NCBI GenBank assembly: GCA_005281725.1
Contig: SSBO01000012.1
Span: forward strand, 9,089,099 to 9,153,098
From: Wuchereria bancrofti
Taxonomy: Eukaryota > Nematoda > Chromadorea > Rhabditida > Onchocercidae
DNA: 64,000 nt
Direction: 5' to 3'
Positions 38,301 through 64,000 of this stretch are shown here, piece by piece. Each line of letters begins with the position of its first letter. The stretch's first letter is position 1. The translations under genes were made by a program, and so were the position numbers. The notes under the pieces are model-generated. The model worked only from the letters and a program-made list of their open reading frames with translations. It did not search any database and was not told the origin of the DNA.

Positions 38301-40519
38301 TGAAATTATGCTTCTCGTTCTGTTTTTGCATTCCGTACAGCAGAGCAGTTCGGCATTATTTCATTTTACTACTGTAAAAGAAAAAAAAACAACTCTTCGG
38401 TTTTGTATTTCGAACTAATCAGTTTTGTTGTGAAAATTATTTACAAAATTGTTTCAGACAAAAGTGAAATTGCAGCAGTGGTTGAATGTAAAGAAGAAGA
38501 AACTGATAGTAGGGATAAAGACAACGTTGAAGGGGATGTTATGCCTGTTATCAAGAAAGTAAAAGTTGAAGGTGTTAGTGGAGATAAGGAAACTAAAAAC
38601 GATATTCCTCTCGATAAAATAGAACAAAGCGGCGATTTAGATTCATCACGTGATAGCGAAAAGCTGCAAATAGTTACCACCAGCAGCGAAGAACACTCAC
38701 CAGATATTAAGGAATCGGAGCCTTTAAAGTCGATACCGATAAAAACTTCGAATTTAGTGGATTCACCGAGTGTGAGCCAATCTATAACAGCAACATCTGG
38801 TATGGATACTGAAATATCTACTGATTTGGGAATAACTGTGAACACTGACAACGAAGCAGTTGAGGAGGTTCCAAATGCAGCTGCCATGAAAAAATGTCCA
38901 TCTTTTACAGTTCTGAAAGTGGAATCTGGTACTACACAGTCCAGTCGATCTTATCATCGTACTTCTCCAGAGGCAACTTTCAGCTTCCGAATTTTCAGTT
39001 TTAATTTTTTCTAAGTCTTACTGAATGCAGCGTTCGACGTTGAAAGCCGGACGTGGTGATGGATTTCTGTATATATAGAAGTCTTTTTTTTTCGTGATGG
39101 TTACTGGTTTTTTTTTTATTTTTATTTTTAGTTAAAGGCAGAACCAGAGTGGTACAACGTTGGAATCATTAAAGGGACAAGCCATCTTGTAACACACTAT
39201 TTCTTGCCATGTTCTGCAGACATGGAAGATGCTTTCGGGGTATTCTTCATCTTTTTTTTTACAGTGATGTAGTTTTGTTTCATAAGTTATGGATGATGAG
39301 AAATATCGTTTAATGAAGATATATATTTTGGGGGTCTTAAACCTCAGTTCACATTTTATGTCCAGTTCATTTCGTGCTTTTTCGCATTTCATTCATCGCA
39401 TGGGTGTAATTCCTTTCATAATTCGTGAAATCATTCTGGAATGAATATGAGCTTGGAGTTCAGGCAAGTTATTTGAGAAAAGCTGAACTTGAAGCTGGAA
39501 CCGCTTACCACTTTCGTGTTGCTGGCATAAATGCTTGCGGTCGAGGCAATTGGTCGGAGGTAAACTGTTATGTAAGATTTGCTGTTCTCATTTTTGGTTA
39601 ATTTTTTTATTTCAGTGATTATTCAGTTTATTTTTAAATGACAAATTGTAGTAGTTTTAACTTCTAAAAGTTAAAAAGCCACTTTTCTAGTTTAACACGT
39701 ATGTTTTTCAGGTAACTGCTTTCAAAAACTGTCTTCCTGGTTATCCTGGCGCTCCTTCCAATATCAAGGTAACAAAAAGTTCGGAAGGAGCACATCTAAC
39801 GTGGGATCCACCTCAGAGCTCTATTGGTAAATTTTCATGTTTATTAATAGGATGGGAAGAAATTTCTTATTCCATATTTGTTTAGTTTTATTTGAAGTAC
39901 TAGCGTTAGCCCACAGCAATCTCGAACTTCTTTGCCAAATTTATTCCATTATTCGTTCATTTTGAAGTCAACTATTGTAAACTGATGGTTTTGTCCAATA
40001 ACATGTAAACAGTTGTTTTTCAGGCAAGGTGACAGAGTATAGTGTATATCTAGCTGTTCGCAACACTCATGGTCGTGAAACTCATCTTTCATTTGTTCGC
40101 GTTTATGTTGGTTCCGATCCGTTTTGTGTTGTGTCGTTAGCCAATCTGCATGCTGCGCATATCGATAAGTCTTCCAAGCCAGCAATTTTATTTCGAATTG
40201 CAGCACGTAATGAGAAGGTAGTAAACTTTTTCTTCTAATACTGCAACAGAAGTTCAGACTACCTTAATTTAGTTTTTTTAATTCTTATGAATATCCACAA
40301 AGTTACATGATACATGCCATCGTAATATGTACCATGCAACAATGGGAACATTTGTTCCAGGGTTATGGACCTGCAACTCAAGTGCGGTGGTTGCAAGAGC
40401 GGCCTTTGCGTCCAGTAACTGTTATTGGTGCAAGTGCAGGTAGTCATCGTAATCCACAGCAGCGAGCAGCACCAGCACAAACGACACAAGTTCCTTACAA
40501 AAAACTTCGATTTGGTTGA
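32393..40519 (+). CDS. hcf-1: Host cell factor 1 homologue
   Basis: A nuclear transcriptional cofactor that tethers chromatin-modifying enzymes. The N-terminal Kelch propeller is encoded by exons 32393-32481, 32729-32829, 33108-33228, 33357-33489, 33577-33705, 34064-34284, 34570-34718, 34885-34988 and 35161-35329, all phase-consistent. Signature words are [50 protein letters not shown] and [20 protein letters not shown] low-complexity middle follows in exons near 35521-35913, 37109, 37573, 38057 and 38456-38950, rich in Ser/Thr/Glu with a basic KKVKVE. The paired fibronectin-III C-terminus starts near 39133 ([10 protein letters not shown]) and includes [22 protein letters not shown] and [19 protein letters not shown], ending at 40519. 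The join from 35329 to the next exon does not keep frame directly, so a small exon (perhaps near 35350) is missing from this model. No HCF-type proteolytic repeats were seen in the middle. Confidence 0.94.
35914..37108. other. Large hcf-1 intron
   Basis: A T-rich intron of about 1.2 kb between the exon ending TTANQ and the one starting [11 protein letters not shown]. It contains several poly(T) runs and CT-rich patches. No nested frame or repeat recognised. Confidence 0.6.
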
Positions 40520-41999
40520 ATTTTAATCTTTAGTGTTAAAGGCATTTCTTTGATATTAAATTAATTTTCAAGTTTTCTTTTCAATTTTCTAACATATTCA
40601 AGGTCTTGACTGTGCATAATTTTGGCAGCAAATATTCTCTTCATTGATAAAACTGGATAATGATGAAGGTGAGAAATTATAAACGGGTCTGCAGCAGTTG
40701 TGATATATACTGTTACTAGAATCAATCACCCAGATATGTGTCGTCATAGAGTGTCGATCTTGATAATAATACATCTGTAAATTATTTTTGTGTACAAAGG
40801 GCATGCAGTTTGCAATCCTTAAACCTTTTTTAGTTATAAAAATTGCTCAGGTCGCAGTTGTATGCGAAATTCCATTCTTGCAAATTATGATTGTGTTATA
40901 TGAAGTTCTTTGTAGATCTTATGAAAATCTGACTTCTGAATTGTATTGAAATATATTCAGTTTATCGCAGTATGTTGCACTTTCTTTTTAATTGTTTTAT
41001 TTCAAGCATTTTTATTATTGGTTATATATTTTACCTCTCTCTTTATTTAATCATTTCAAACTCGAATTTAATTACGATTGTAAATCGCGGTTCTGTTATT
41101 GTATTAACAGCGTTTGTATTGCTTTTTTATTTGTATCAAGAATTGTTGATGTGATTTTCAGGCAGCAGTCATTGATATGTGGAAGGCCAGATGATATCAG
41201 CTGGAATAGCTGTTGCTTTGTTTTCAATTTTTTGCTATACTTGGGATTATTTTCAGTTGAACGAATAAATGAGCATGATTAGTAATAGTACTACTTGGAT
41301 AATTCAACACTTACATTCCAGTTTAATTAATCGAGCTTCAATGACTACCATTCTAAAGTCAAGTTGATTTAAAAATATTTTTGGTAAACACATCTATGAA
41401 ACATTCAATGACATTATTGTTGTTAACAAACAGTAGTAGTTACCAAATAATTTTAGTTTACAATCAATGGAATCGTATTTAGTTGTAGTTGCTCACAGAT
41501 TTATATATGATATAATATAGTAAGCATAAATATGAGAATAAAGGGATGATGTATGCAAACAATAAATGTGACTTAAAAACGAAAAGCAAGGGGATGGTAA
41601 GATGATAAGTGGATGGTTTTGAGGATCGGAAAAGCCTAGCTTGGTTATATTGATTGAGAAGTTATATTGAATGAAATGAAATAGGCGGAATAGCAATTGA
41701 TTCGGATGATGGTAGTAGCTTTGTTAGATGAAGTTAGGTGGATGGGTAGTTTGAAGGATAGACAAGGCTAGCATGCAGAGACTAATAAAGTGTAAGCTTG
41801 CTTAGCTTTCTTTTGCCTAGACTTCAGAGCTACAAGGACTACTACTAACGGCACTTAGGAGGCAAGCAGTATTTTTATATACAAGTATATATATATATAT
41901 AGATAGATATAAGCCCTGTATCTTGTTTATTTGTTTGCAGCGTTATTTTGTTGATTATTATTATTAATTATTGATAAATAATGATAAATACATCGAAGG
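40520..41999. other. Intergenic hcf-1 / slo-1, with slo-1 leader
   Basis: It holds the hcf-1 3' UTR and the slo-1 upstream region. A short TA repeat lies at about 41885-41901, followed by a GATA run. An AG acceptor at 41939-41940 (TTTGCAG) lies 60 nt before the slo-1 ATG and may be a trans-splice site. Small frames such as 40972-41154 and 41493-41696 look like chance. Confidence 0.5.
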
Positions 42000-56678
<14,679 letters not shown>

Positions 56679-57007
56679 TCTATTGTGCTAATCTGTTTTT
56701 GTTGTTTCATTTGAAAATGTAGCTCAAAACTGCACTACCTGTAATAGCCAATCAGAAAAGAATGTCTCCGGCACTATAAAATAAAGTGTGACGTGAGGCT
56801 TCTAATTGGCATCTCTCATACAAACAACAAGCCAATTTTCTAGGCTGATTTTCTGTCTGTGGCTGCGGTTAACATGAGAAATCATAAATACATATATAAA
56901 TTACATATATAAAATTTGCAATGTAATAAAAATATATACAAATTTACAACATAATTGAGTGACAAAATACTTAACTGAAATATGTTAGAAAACTTTTTTC
57001 TCCATCA
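56679..57007. terminator. Convergent 3' ends of slo-1 and GGPP synthase
   Basis: 329 bp hold both 3' ends. ATAAAATAAAG at about 56777 could serve slo-1. Three TG/AT-rich runs near 56885-56940 contain further AATAAA-like words. Nothing else seen. Confidence 0.45.
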
Positions 57008-58726
57008 CTATTTACCATTGCTCATTTTCATACTACCAAGACTGCGCATTGGTTGAATATCTTCATGCAACGTTTCGATCAAAATTTCCAGTTCTTTGTT
57101 TCCACCCAGCATATCGATATGCGAAATCAGTAGATCGTGTAACTCTTGTAAACGATTCAAGGTGTATCTAGAAACGATATTCTAGAAATTATTGGATAGA
57201 AGGAAAATTCAGAAAGACTGGTAAATGCAAGAGTAAATCTCTTAACATAGGACAATATTTACCCAAAGGCTCCTCGTTCTTCTATAATTCGTATGCAGTA
57301 CTTCTTAACTTCCACATCTTTGGGCCTTTGACGTAATATGTCTGAAAGATTGCTTACATTAATACAACAAAAAATACCAATGTAGCTAGCATATCCTACA
57401 AACAATCAGGATGTTAAATTTATATCAGGAAAATCCTTATGATTCTAACTAAGATGCTTACTAATAATTTCATCGTCGTTGTATTTTTTGTCAATTGCAA
57501 CTATAATAGGGAAAGAGAACTTTCCTTCAGTGAGATCCTCAGCAAATGTTTTCTGCTCTGCATAAGTACGGGAACAGAGATTGATGTAATCATCTCTGTA
57601 ATCATGTAATCTCTGTAATTGATGCAATCATATATATTTAAGCAATTAAAAAGAATGGAAGAAAAAGAACAGCATATACGAACAAAAACATTGAATTCGA
57701 AGCAATTACCTGATCTGAAAATAAACGGCTAAATTTTTTATCAACGATTTAAAATCGTACTGTTTTTTTCCAAATAATTCCATCAACTGTACTGTTAGCG
57801 CAAACAAACCACCCGTTTCTGAAGAATTAATAAAGAAGAATTAAAGAAATTCAAATCTAACGCTGTAAAATCGCTATTTCCCAATTGACAACCACTGATT
57901 TGTAACACATACTTTGCATCGCCATTTGCTCGTACTCCTCCTCAGTTGGACATTGAACTATATCTCGCCAATACAATTCTTTTCCTTGTCCACGATGCAG
58001 TTCCAATAACTGTTCTAAATTTTATAGGCTAAAGCAAACGGCTAATCTTCTGAACACATTCTTCCTTTTTTGTAAAATGGTGAAAGAATGGAAAATTGTT
58101 TCAAGCTCAAATCGAATTCTTATATTTTCGGAATCTTTCCCAAATTTAAATCCTAGTGCTATTCTAAAGCTGCAACAATGAGTTATAGAAAAATTAAAAG
58201 GGACAAAAAATAAATGTATAGGAACCAGTAAAAATTTCCACAGCTTCAAATTTGCCCAACAACATACACCTAGACAGGGCTGCGAAATACACATAGTTCG
58301 CTGTGTTAATCGTACGCGCAATTCCATATATGCTATGTGTTACCGGTAATCCACGTCTTAGAAGCGAACTATCCTCGATATCATCAATCCTGGAATTTTA
58401 GGTGGAGTCTTTTTAGGTTGTTGAGATACAACACGAACACCCAACCATTTCTACAAATAAGGATTGGTGAATTCAGAATCCTGAGGTAGTTTTGGAGATT
58501 TCAAGCAATTGGAAGCATTAACTTTCTATAACCAAGTAACACACTCAGCTTACATCAGTGATGCATTGTGAAGCATTTCGATCACAGTCATGATTGAATC
58601 CAGCACCTCCACGTCGACTTGCAACCAAAAATTAAATGCTTTTGCTAATTGGCTTCTCAACTGCTTCCCCGGTAACTTCATTATATACTGATATGGTGCA
58701 AGCAATTGCGTTACGTCATCTGCCAT
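57008..58726 (-). CDS. GGPS1: Geranylgeranyl diphosphate synthase
   Basis: A trans-prenyltransferase making the C20 diphosphate used for protein geranylgeranylation. Exon 58554-58726 starts [14 protein letters not shown] and has [18 protein letters not shown] and MLHNASLM. Exon 58270-58389 carries the first Asp-rich motif [13 protein letters not shown], then THSIYGI and NTANYVYF. A later exon (about 57915-58016) reads [17 protein letters not shown]. The next gives [18 protein letters not shown] and AVYFQIR. Exon 57463-57600 starts DDYINL, the second Asp motif, followed by [13 protein letters not shown]. Two C-terminal exons end at a TAG at 57008. Between 58019 and 58270 the phases require another small exon that I could not place. 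The ATG is 18 nt after a CACAG acceptor (58745-58746) and 261 bp downstream of prp-18 on the same strand. Confidence 0.93.
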
Positions 58727-58987
58727 CTCGCACAAAAACGCAAGCTGTGTAGGAAATAACTAGAAACCATAAGATGTTACCTTCCTGACATAAACAAAAG
58801 TGTAGAATGCAAAAGAAAAAGCCCCAAACTTCAAAAGTAAATGAATAACTGATGGAGTGTCATTTGGTCACAAACAGTAAAGATATCCAATAATCGCTGC
58901 TCGGTATAAAATTAACAAATGCGTTTACATCATGAATAATTTTTATTTACACTATACAGTTAAGTTGGACAGGCATAACATGCTAGA
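58727..58987 (-). other. Intercistronic region prp-18 / GGPP synthase
   Basis: 261 bp between two genes of the same orientation. On the minus strand an AATAAA lies at 58942-58947, about 40 nt after the prp-18 stop. A pyrimidine-rich acceptor (TTTCCTACACAG) lies just before the GGPP synthase ATG. This spacing and arrangement are typical of nematode operons resolved by SL2-type trans-splicing. Confidence 0.6.
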
Positions 58988-61684
58988 TCAGTATGTTGCT
59001 GCTGTTTCGGTTCCTCGAACATATTCCACACATTTGCTAGGGTCTGTTGGGAAATACTTCTGACATCGAGTCATTATTCTTTTAAAGGCCTGAAATGCTC
59101 ATATCAAATTTTCGAAGTCACCAGATACTGACTAATAAAAAGCTGTCGCATTGATCGTTCTACCTAACACTCTAGTACAGAAAATTTATGCTTTATTTTA
59201 CTTATAAATTTTATTTTTCAGTACGTAGAAAGTACACCATTGAATTGGATAGTTACGCTCAGCATCTTAATTATAGCATCCCATATTAACCTGTATGTAT
59301 TTCCGTTGTGTTTCATCATTAAGTACATGGGCAATATTTGAAACGTAGGCTTTTGCTGAGCCGGGCCGCTGATGCAAACCAGACCTTGTCACACCTACTG
59401 GCCATGGAGCATTACCTATTGCCATTTCCATGTAAGCATTATTTGCCCTACAACATAATAAATGAACATACAAATTGAATAGGAAGAACTGAAGAAAACT
59501 AAAATCATGTTTCATTCGCTGCCCATATATTTTAGCAAACAAACCGGATATAATCACGATCAATTATGATGAGACGACAAATTTTGATCAAATGTTCTCG
59601 GATGTCAGCATTTACATTATGTTTCTCCAGATTTTTCATTAATGGACGAAGATGTTCCATTGTTTGTTTATGCATCGTTGCTGCTAATTTACCTTCTGCT
59701 GATCTGGAACAACAAACTCGATTTTTTCCTAATATCTAAAGTTTGGAAAATAAATAGAAAATAATACAAAGTCAGCAACCGGTTAGTCGTTAATATAAAA
59801 GACATATGAATTTTCATCTCTAACTACTAGTACATCTAAATAGTACGATCTAAATAAACTTTAAGCTTTTTATGGTGACTCTTAAGAAATTCAACTAAAG
59901 TAGGGGATTGAAAAACATTCGTTTTCTTTAGTTGGAAATGCTGAAATAGCAACTAACGCTTAATATCCCAAACCAAGAAAACAAACAAACCATGCTGTTC
60001 TTCGTTAAGTGATAGTCAGCAGAACTAACAACTATAAGTATGACATCTCATCAAAAAGCCAACTTTTCGTAGAACCCTACAGCTAAAAAAAATAGCATGC
60101 CTTTTTTCAACTTCATCGCGAGCATTCAGTGCTTTACCCCACCGAGTTAATATGTAAGAGAAGAATTCACGAATAACATCACAGTCTCTATTAGGATTAT
60201 CGCCTTCACCCAATAACTGAGCATTAGCTTCTATCCTTTCCCAATTATTATCGCCTGTGGAATTTGGCATAGCAACATCGTGTTTACCTGGAACCTCATA
60301 TAGGTGTAATTCAAACAGCAGTTGAACAAAGAAGATGTCTTAATTTGTGTGATCTGAGCTAAGCAAGGCACATTTACTATATGAATATACAGGCATGAAG
60401 TAAACTGCATATATACCAGACCCAGAATGCCTTAAATCCACTACAGTTTGGTGGGTAATAAGTCTATCAATGACCAGATAAGCTTTAAAGAAACAAACTT
60501 CATTCTATCCAGCTTTTCCAGTTTACAAGACATTCGAAGAAAACTAACAATTTTCAATTCTGAACAAAAAATCTCTAATCTCAAAGATTTGACCCATACA
60601 TGAAATATAACACAAAGCACTAACCAGAATTGTACTGTTCTCCCTTAATAACTTCTTCTATCAGTTCATGGTCAACCTCTTTCATAGCCGATTGAAAATC
60701 ATTTTTCCATCCTTCTTTCATATCAGGCTGAAACAAAAACAAAAGATAAGCTGATAAAGCATAACTACAACTTTATGTGAATTTAAATGACGTCATGTGA
60801 CCTGTGCAAACAAAAAGCGAAACCACACTAAGTGAATAATGGTAGCAGACAAATATGCAGTAAAAACAAAACACTAACTTGCTCAATTTCAAGTTTACGG
60901 AGTCGAGCTCGAGATTCTTGTTCTGTCTCACCAAACAGCGCAATCGGTTGACTCCGACTCCTTAATCTTTTGATGACATCAACTCGTGGCAAATCATCAC
61001 AGTCTAATTCCGGCTCAATAAACATTTCTTTCGTTTGATTCTCGATCAGTGCCAAGCCTCCATTTTTCGTCTATCAGGAAGTATATTAAAGCCAAGACCA
61101 GCAAAAAATGAACTATACAAATCTAGCCCATAAATTCAAGGTCCAGTTTACAATATAACGCTTCGTGTCGGGAATCATCACACATAATTCATAGATCTTA
61201 GGGTGACAAGAGGCAGACAACGTGAACTTACAGCAGTAATAGGAGTTACTGCTACTGGTTGATGTTTTGCTTGGTGATACTCTCGATTCTTCTCTTCTTC
61301 TTTCTGGAGCAATTGGCTGCGTTTCAAATACTTCTTATTTGGCGCCTACAGAAAACCATAGCAATTTACTAAAGACGCAACATATAAATAAATAAACAAA
61401 CAAATAAATACATGTAAGTACATAAATACATACAAATATTACCGACTTATTTGTCTTCATTTCAACAATATCTTGGCGTACAACATTTTACAATAACATA
61501 TTTTTTGGCAGATATTGTCACTGACATTAATCATTTTTTAAAGGAAAAAAAAAGAAAAATGATACACACTTAACACTTCATCTTATTAAAAACCAAAAAC
61601 TTTCAATCAGCAAATAAATAATAGTACCTGAATTTCCTCAAACTGCTTTCGTTTACGTTCAATTTCTGCTCTCAAAACATCCAT
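58988..61684 (-). CDS. prp-18: Pre-mRNA splicing factor Prp18
   Basis: A U5 snRNP-associated factor acting in the second step of splicing in the nucleus. Eight exons keep phase throughout: 61628-61684, 61232-61345, 60879-61070, 60625-60727, 60101-60287, 59545-59703, 59291-59447 and 58988-59089, giving 356 residues, the normal length. The start is [14 protein letters not shown]. The SFM/PSP region reads [18 protein letters not shown] and RARLRKLE. The Prp18 core includes [74 protein letters not shown] and [14 protein letters not shown]. The intron between 60101 and 59703 has a GC donor (AAAG then GCATGC) and is the only join that preserves EVEKRSAEGK. An acceptor at 61691-61692 lies only 6 nt before the ATG. 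Confidence 0.96.
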
Positions 61685-63103
61685 ATCTTTCTGAAAAGCA
61701 AAAAAAGCAAAAGCAATGTGTCTTACTTATGTAATCACCAAAAATACTATCCAAAGAGCCAGAAACAGAAGTGACATTATTTAACAATCTAAGAATAACA
61801 TCATAACCTATGTTCCTCTGCCAATCCCGTTATCCATTACATACCATAAATCCCCATAAAGTGTACTCAACAGCCCGCAACTCCACGAACCCAACTACCG
61901 TACAGATGAGTTAAATGTGAAACTTGTCGCAACCCAAATACAAACCTGTCATAAGATGCGAGAGATATATGTCGAGGAATGATATATTGTATCCCAGTGG
62001 TTATATTGACGCCTGTTGTCTATCAGATATCCACACTTTTTCAATAATGTATTACTGCATCTCTCTAAAATAAGGTTATCTTTCGGTTTTTTTATTCCTT
62101 CATATTATGCTATCTTTCTTACTCTCATTAACTAATTATTTATTTAAGCCAAAAACCACTTCAGTTTTTTTTTTGCTTTGTTACATTGATACCATCAGAG
62201 TTGTTTTACCGTTACATCCGATAGTTCTATAATTTCGTGTTATTCTCATTCATTCATTCATTCATTCATTCATTCATTCATTCATTCATTCATTCATTCA
62301 TTCATTCATTCACTCCATTCATTCATTCATTCATAAACTTTACGTGATTTCAAAAGTAGCATGACAGTGTTCTACTTTACGTGATTTTATAATTATGATG
62401 TGATTTCGTAATTATTACGTCATTATTTGTCGCAATATTATAGAGAAGACAAATTAGTAAGAAAAATCATACACATCGCCAGTTTGTACTTTTCGCTAAC
62501 TGTTTTTTAATGAAGTTTTTCACTTTTTTCTTTTATTTTATGAGTGCCGAAAAAAAGAAAGGAAAATTGCGATAAGTAAATGAATATCGAAATTTGGAAG
62601 CAAATGAGAAATCTTCTAACAAAGGAGTGAAAAGATGAAAGCTTCCAAATACATCTATCTTTTTTAAGTATTATTCAGAAAAATACTCAGCTTTTTTGAG
62701 TATTATTTGGAAATAAGTGAATGAAATTATCAACTTTCATTTGCTGAATTCGATTAAAAATTAAAAATTTCACTTAAGCAGTTGATTTGTACAAAAATTC
62801 ACACATCTGCTTGATACTTCTTGTTGTATAAATTACTGTTCCATGAGGAAAACGTAAATAATTTGAGTGGATGAGGTGTCGTTGGTACAGCATTACGGGT
62901 TTGCTACGACAACGACAACAACATTTACAAATACAATTATCAACATGTTATATTAACCTTAACAATATGGTATCTTTTTTTTTTCCTCTTATGTAATTCA
63001 CTTAACATTTAGCTAATAATGAAATATCATTCATGTTTGTTGCCTTTTTCCATAGTTTGCAGTAATAGAAAAATGAAGTGAATTTATGTTGGTTAATTTT
63101 CAG
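61685..63103. promoter_or_regulatory. Divergent region between prp-18 and mcu-1
   Basis: About 1.4 kb that should include the prp-18 promoter and the first mcu-1 exon or exons with the targeting presequence; I could not identify these exons. It contains the CATT tetranucleotide array at 62247-62334 and several poly(T) and TGATTT-rich patches (62340-62420). Confidence 0.5.
62247..62334. repeat. CATT tetranucleotide microsatellite
   Basis: About 21 near-perfect CATT units with one interruption (CACTC near 62311-62315). Probably length-polymorphic. Confidence 0.95.
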
Positions 63104-63627
63104 CATCACTTAAGAAGATGTTCAAATGATACCACGAGAGGAAATCTACATATTTGGTACCAAAATGGTTTGCCAGTGCTTGAGGTACCATTACCATCGA
63201 GGAGAGAAATATGTCAATTTACTCTCAAACCTATTGGCGATACCGTATCTCGGTTTTGCAAAAATATCGAATGCGAAGATAAAGGCATAGAGATTGTATA
63301 TGTTTATTCAACAAGTAAGTTTGAATATTCTAAAGTTTACGAATTTTGCGATTTGTTACTCAGCATTTTGCTGGCTGCAATCTTCGATTTTGAAATTGTA
63401 CTTTGCTGTTCATATTCGCTAAGGTTTTTCGTAACTGCTTCATTCCTCCTTTTTCACTTAGTTTTTATTTTTTATTTTTTTTAACTGAACTTTAAAAACT
63501 TTTAGATGGTAATAGAATTGCTGGAAGTACTTTAGTGAAGCATTTATTGTTGCGAGGCAATTTTAGATTACGCATCAATGATTTCATTTATACTGTTGAA
63601 GTACCATCTTCAAAAGATGTTATTGCG
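63104..63627 (+). CDS. mcu-1: Mitochondrial calcium uniporter, N-terminal part (runs past the exons shown)
   Basis: The pore subunit of the inner-membrane Ca2+ uniporter. Two exons are visible. Exon 63104-63314 follows TTTTCAG and encodes HHLRRCSND, then LHIWYQNGLPVLEVPLPSRR, then CQFTLKPIGDTVSRF and EDKGIEIVYVYST. Exon 63506-63627 encodes NGNRIAGSTLVKHLLL and INDFIYTVEVPSS. This is the MCU N-terminal domain in the matrix; other MCUs have VYQNGLPVI, LPSRRERCQFTLKPI and INDLTYHV in the same order. The coiled coil, two transmembrane helices and the DIME pore motif lie beyond the right edge. The presequence exon upstream was not identified. An ATG at 63086 is within the preceding intron and is not the true start. 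Confidence 0.92.
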
Positions 63628-63730
63628 GTGAGCCTTTTATTTTGTTGTTCATATCTACAATCAGTGCAGATATCCTCTGAACTCTTCCCTAACCTATGAC
63701 GTTTTTGTAAGAATATGCAATGAATAATAT

Positions 63731-63835
63731 TGGTTAATTTCTAATGTCAACTATGAAAACATTTACAAAAGAAAATCTATGTATGCAACCAAAATGGTAT
63801 ACCATTGCTTGAAATACTATTACATCTAGAAAAAA
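63731..63835 (+). pseudogene. Decayed duplicate of the first visible mcu-1 exon
   Basis: This intronic stretch aligns with about 63078-63205, from TTGGTTAATTT through AAATCTA, CCAAAATGGT, CCATTGCTTGA and TATTACATCTAGA. Its acceptor is lost (TTTCTA for TTTCAG), the frame is shifted by small deletions near 63790, and it runs into poly(A). It is an exon duplication that has degenerated. Confidence 0.75.
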
Positions 63836-64000
63836 AAAAGTTGTTTAGTTGATCCAGGAACCTGTAATCAATATTTTTTGGTACCAAGTAAATAGGTTTG
63901 CGAGTATAGAAGAGTATATCAGTTCATATTTGATATAAAAGTTTCAAATCCTGAACGATTTGTATAGCATCCAGTAACAAGGAAAGCACTAACAAAAGCC

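Noticed and set aside
58022..58327. Minus frame inside the GGPP synthase as a separate protein
   Set aside because: It overlaps real exon 2 in another frame and crosses an intron; part of it might be a missing small exon but the sequence does not match the family well.

Overview
The window is nuclear DNA of a nematode, most likely a clade III (spirurid/filarial-type) worm. This rests on AT-rich sequence, many short introns, 3' splice sites placed just upstream of start codons (as expected for spliced-leader trans-splicing), and protein sequences closest to nematode families. The species assignment is inference. No prokaryotic or viral coding region was seen.

Layout. (1) About 0.6-8.0 kb, minus strand: mppb-1, the beta subunit of the mitochondrial processing peptidase, in eleven recognised exons; its last short exon lies off the left edge or was not found. 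A single-exon neuropeptide-type GPCR (2.5-3.6 kb, same strand) sits wholly inside its 3.9 kb intron. (2) 8.3-22.1 kb: a mosaic of local duplications. It holds an inverted pair of about 2.1 kb arms carrying the 3' end of a very diverged beta-tubulin (the fuller copy has an in-frame stop), a third inverted fragment, two solo LTRs with target-site duplications, weaker direct repeats, TAA/TTA microsatellites, and a TRM9/ALKBH8-type tRNA methyltransferase gene on the minus strand. One contig join (single N at 21411) falls in this region. (3) 23.3-28.5 kb, plus: PIGN, the GPI ethanolamine-phosphate transferase 1. (4) 29.5-30.9 kb, minus: arx-7 (ARPC5). (5) 32.4-40.5 kb, plus: hcf-1, host cell factor. 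(6) 42.0-56.7 kb, plus: slo-1, the BK calcium-activated potassium channel, with two mutually exclusive 113-bp exons and a second contig join (45417). (7) 57.0-61.7 kb, minus: prp-18 followed closely by a GGPP synthase, a probable operon. (8) 63.1 kb to the right edge, plus: the start of mcu-1, the mitochondrial calcium uniporter, followed by a decayed copy of one of its exons.

Most genes are conserved housekeeping genes (mitochondrial import and Ca2+ uptake, ER GPI-anchor synthesis, actin nucleation, splicing, isoprenoids). I found no convincing new multi-gene system. The least ordinary features are the nested GPCR, the alternative exons of slo-1, the duplicated tubulin/LTR region, a GC-AG intron in prp-18 and the duplicated MCU exon.
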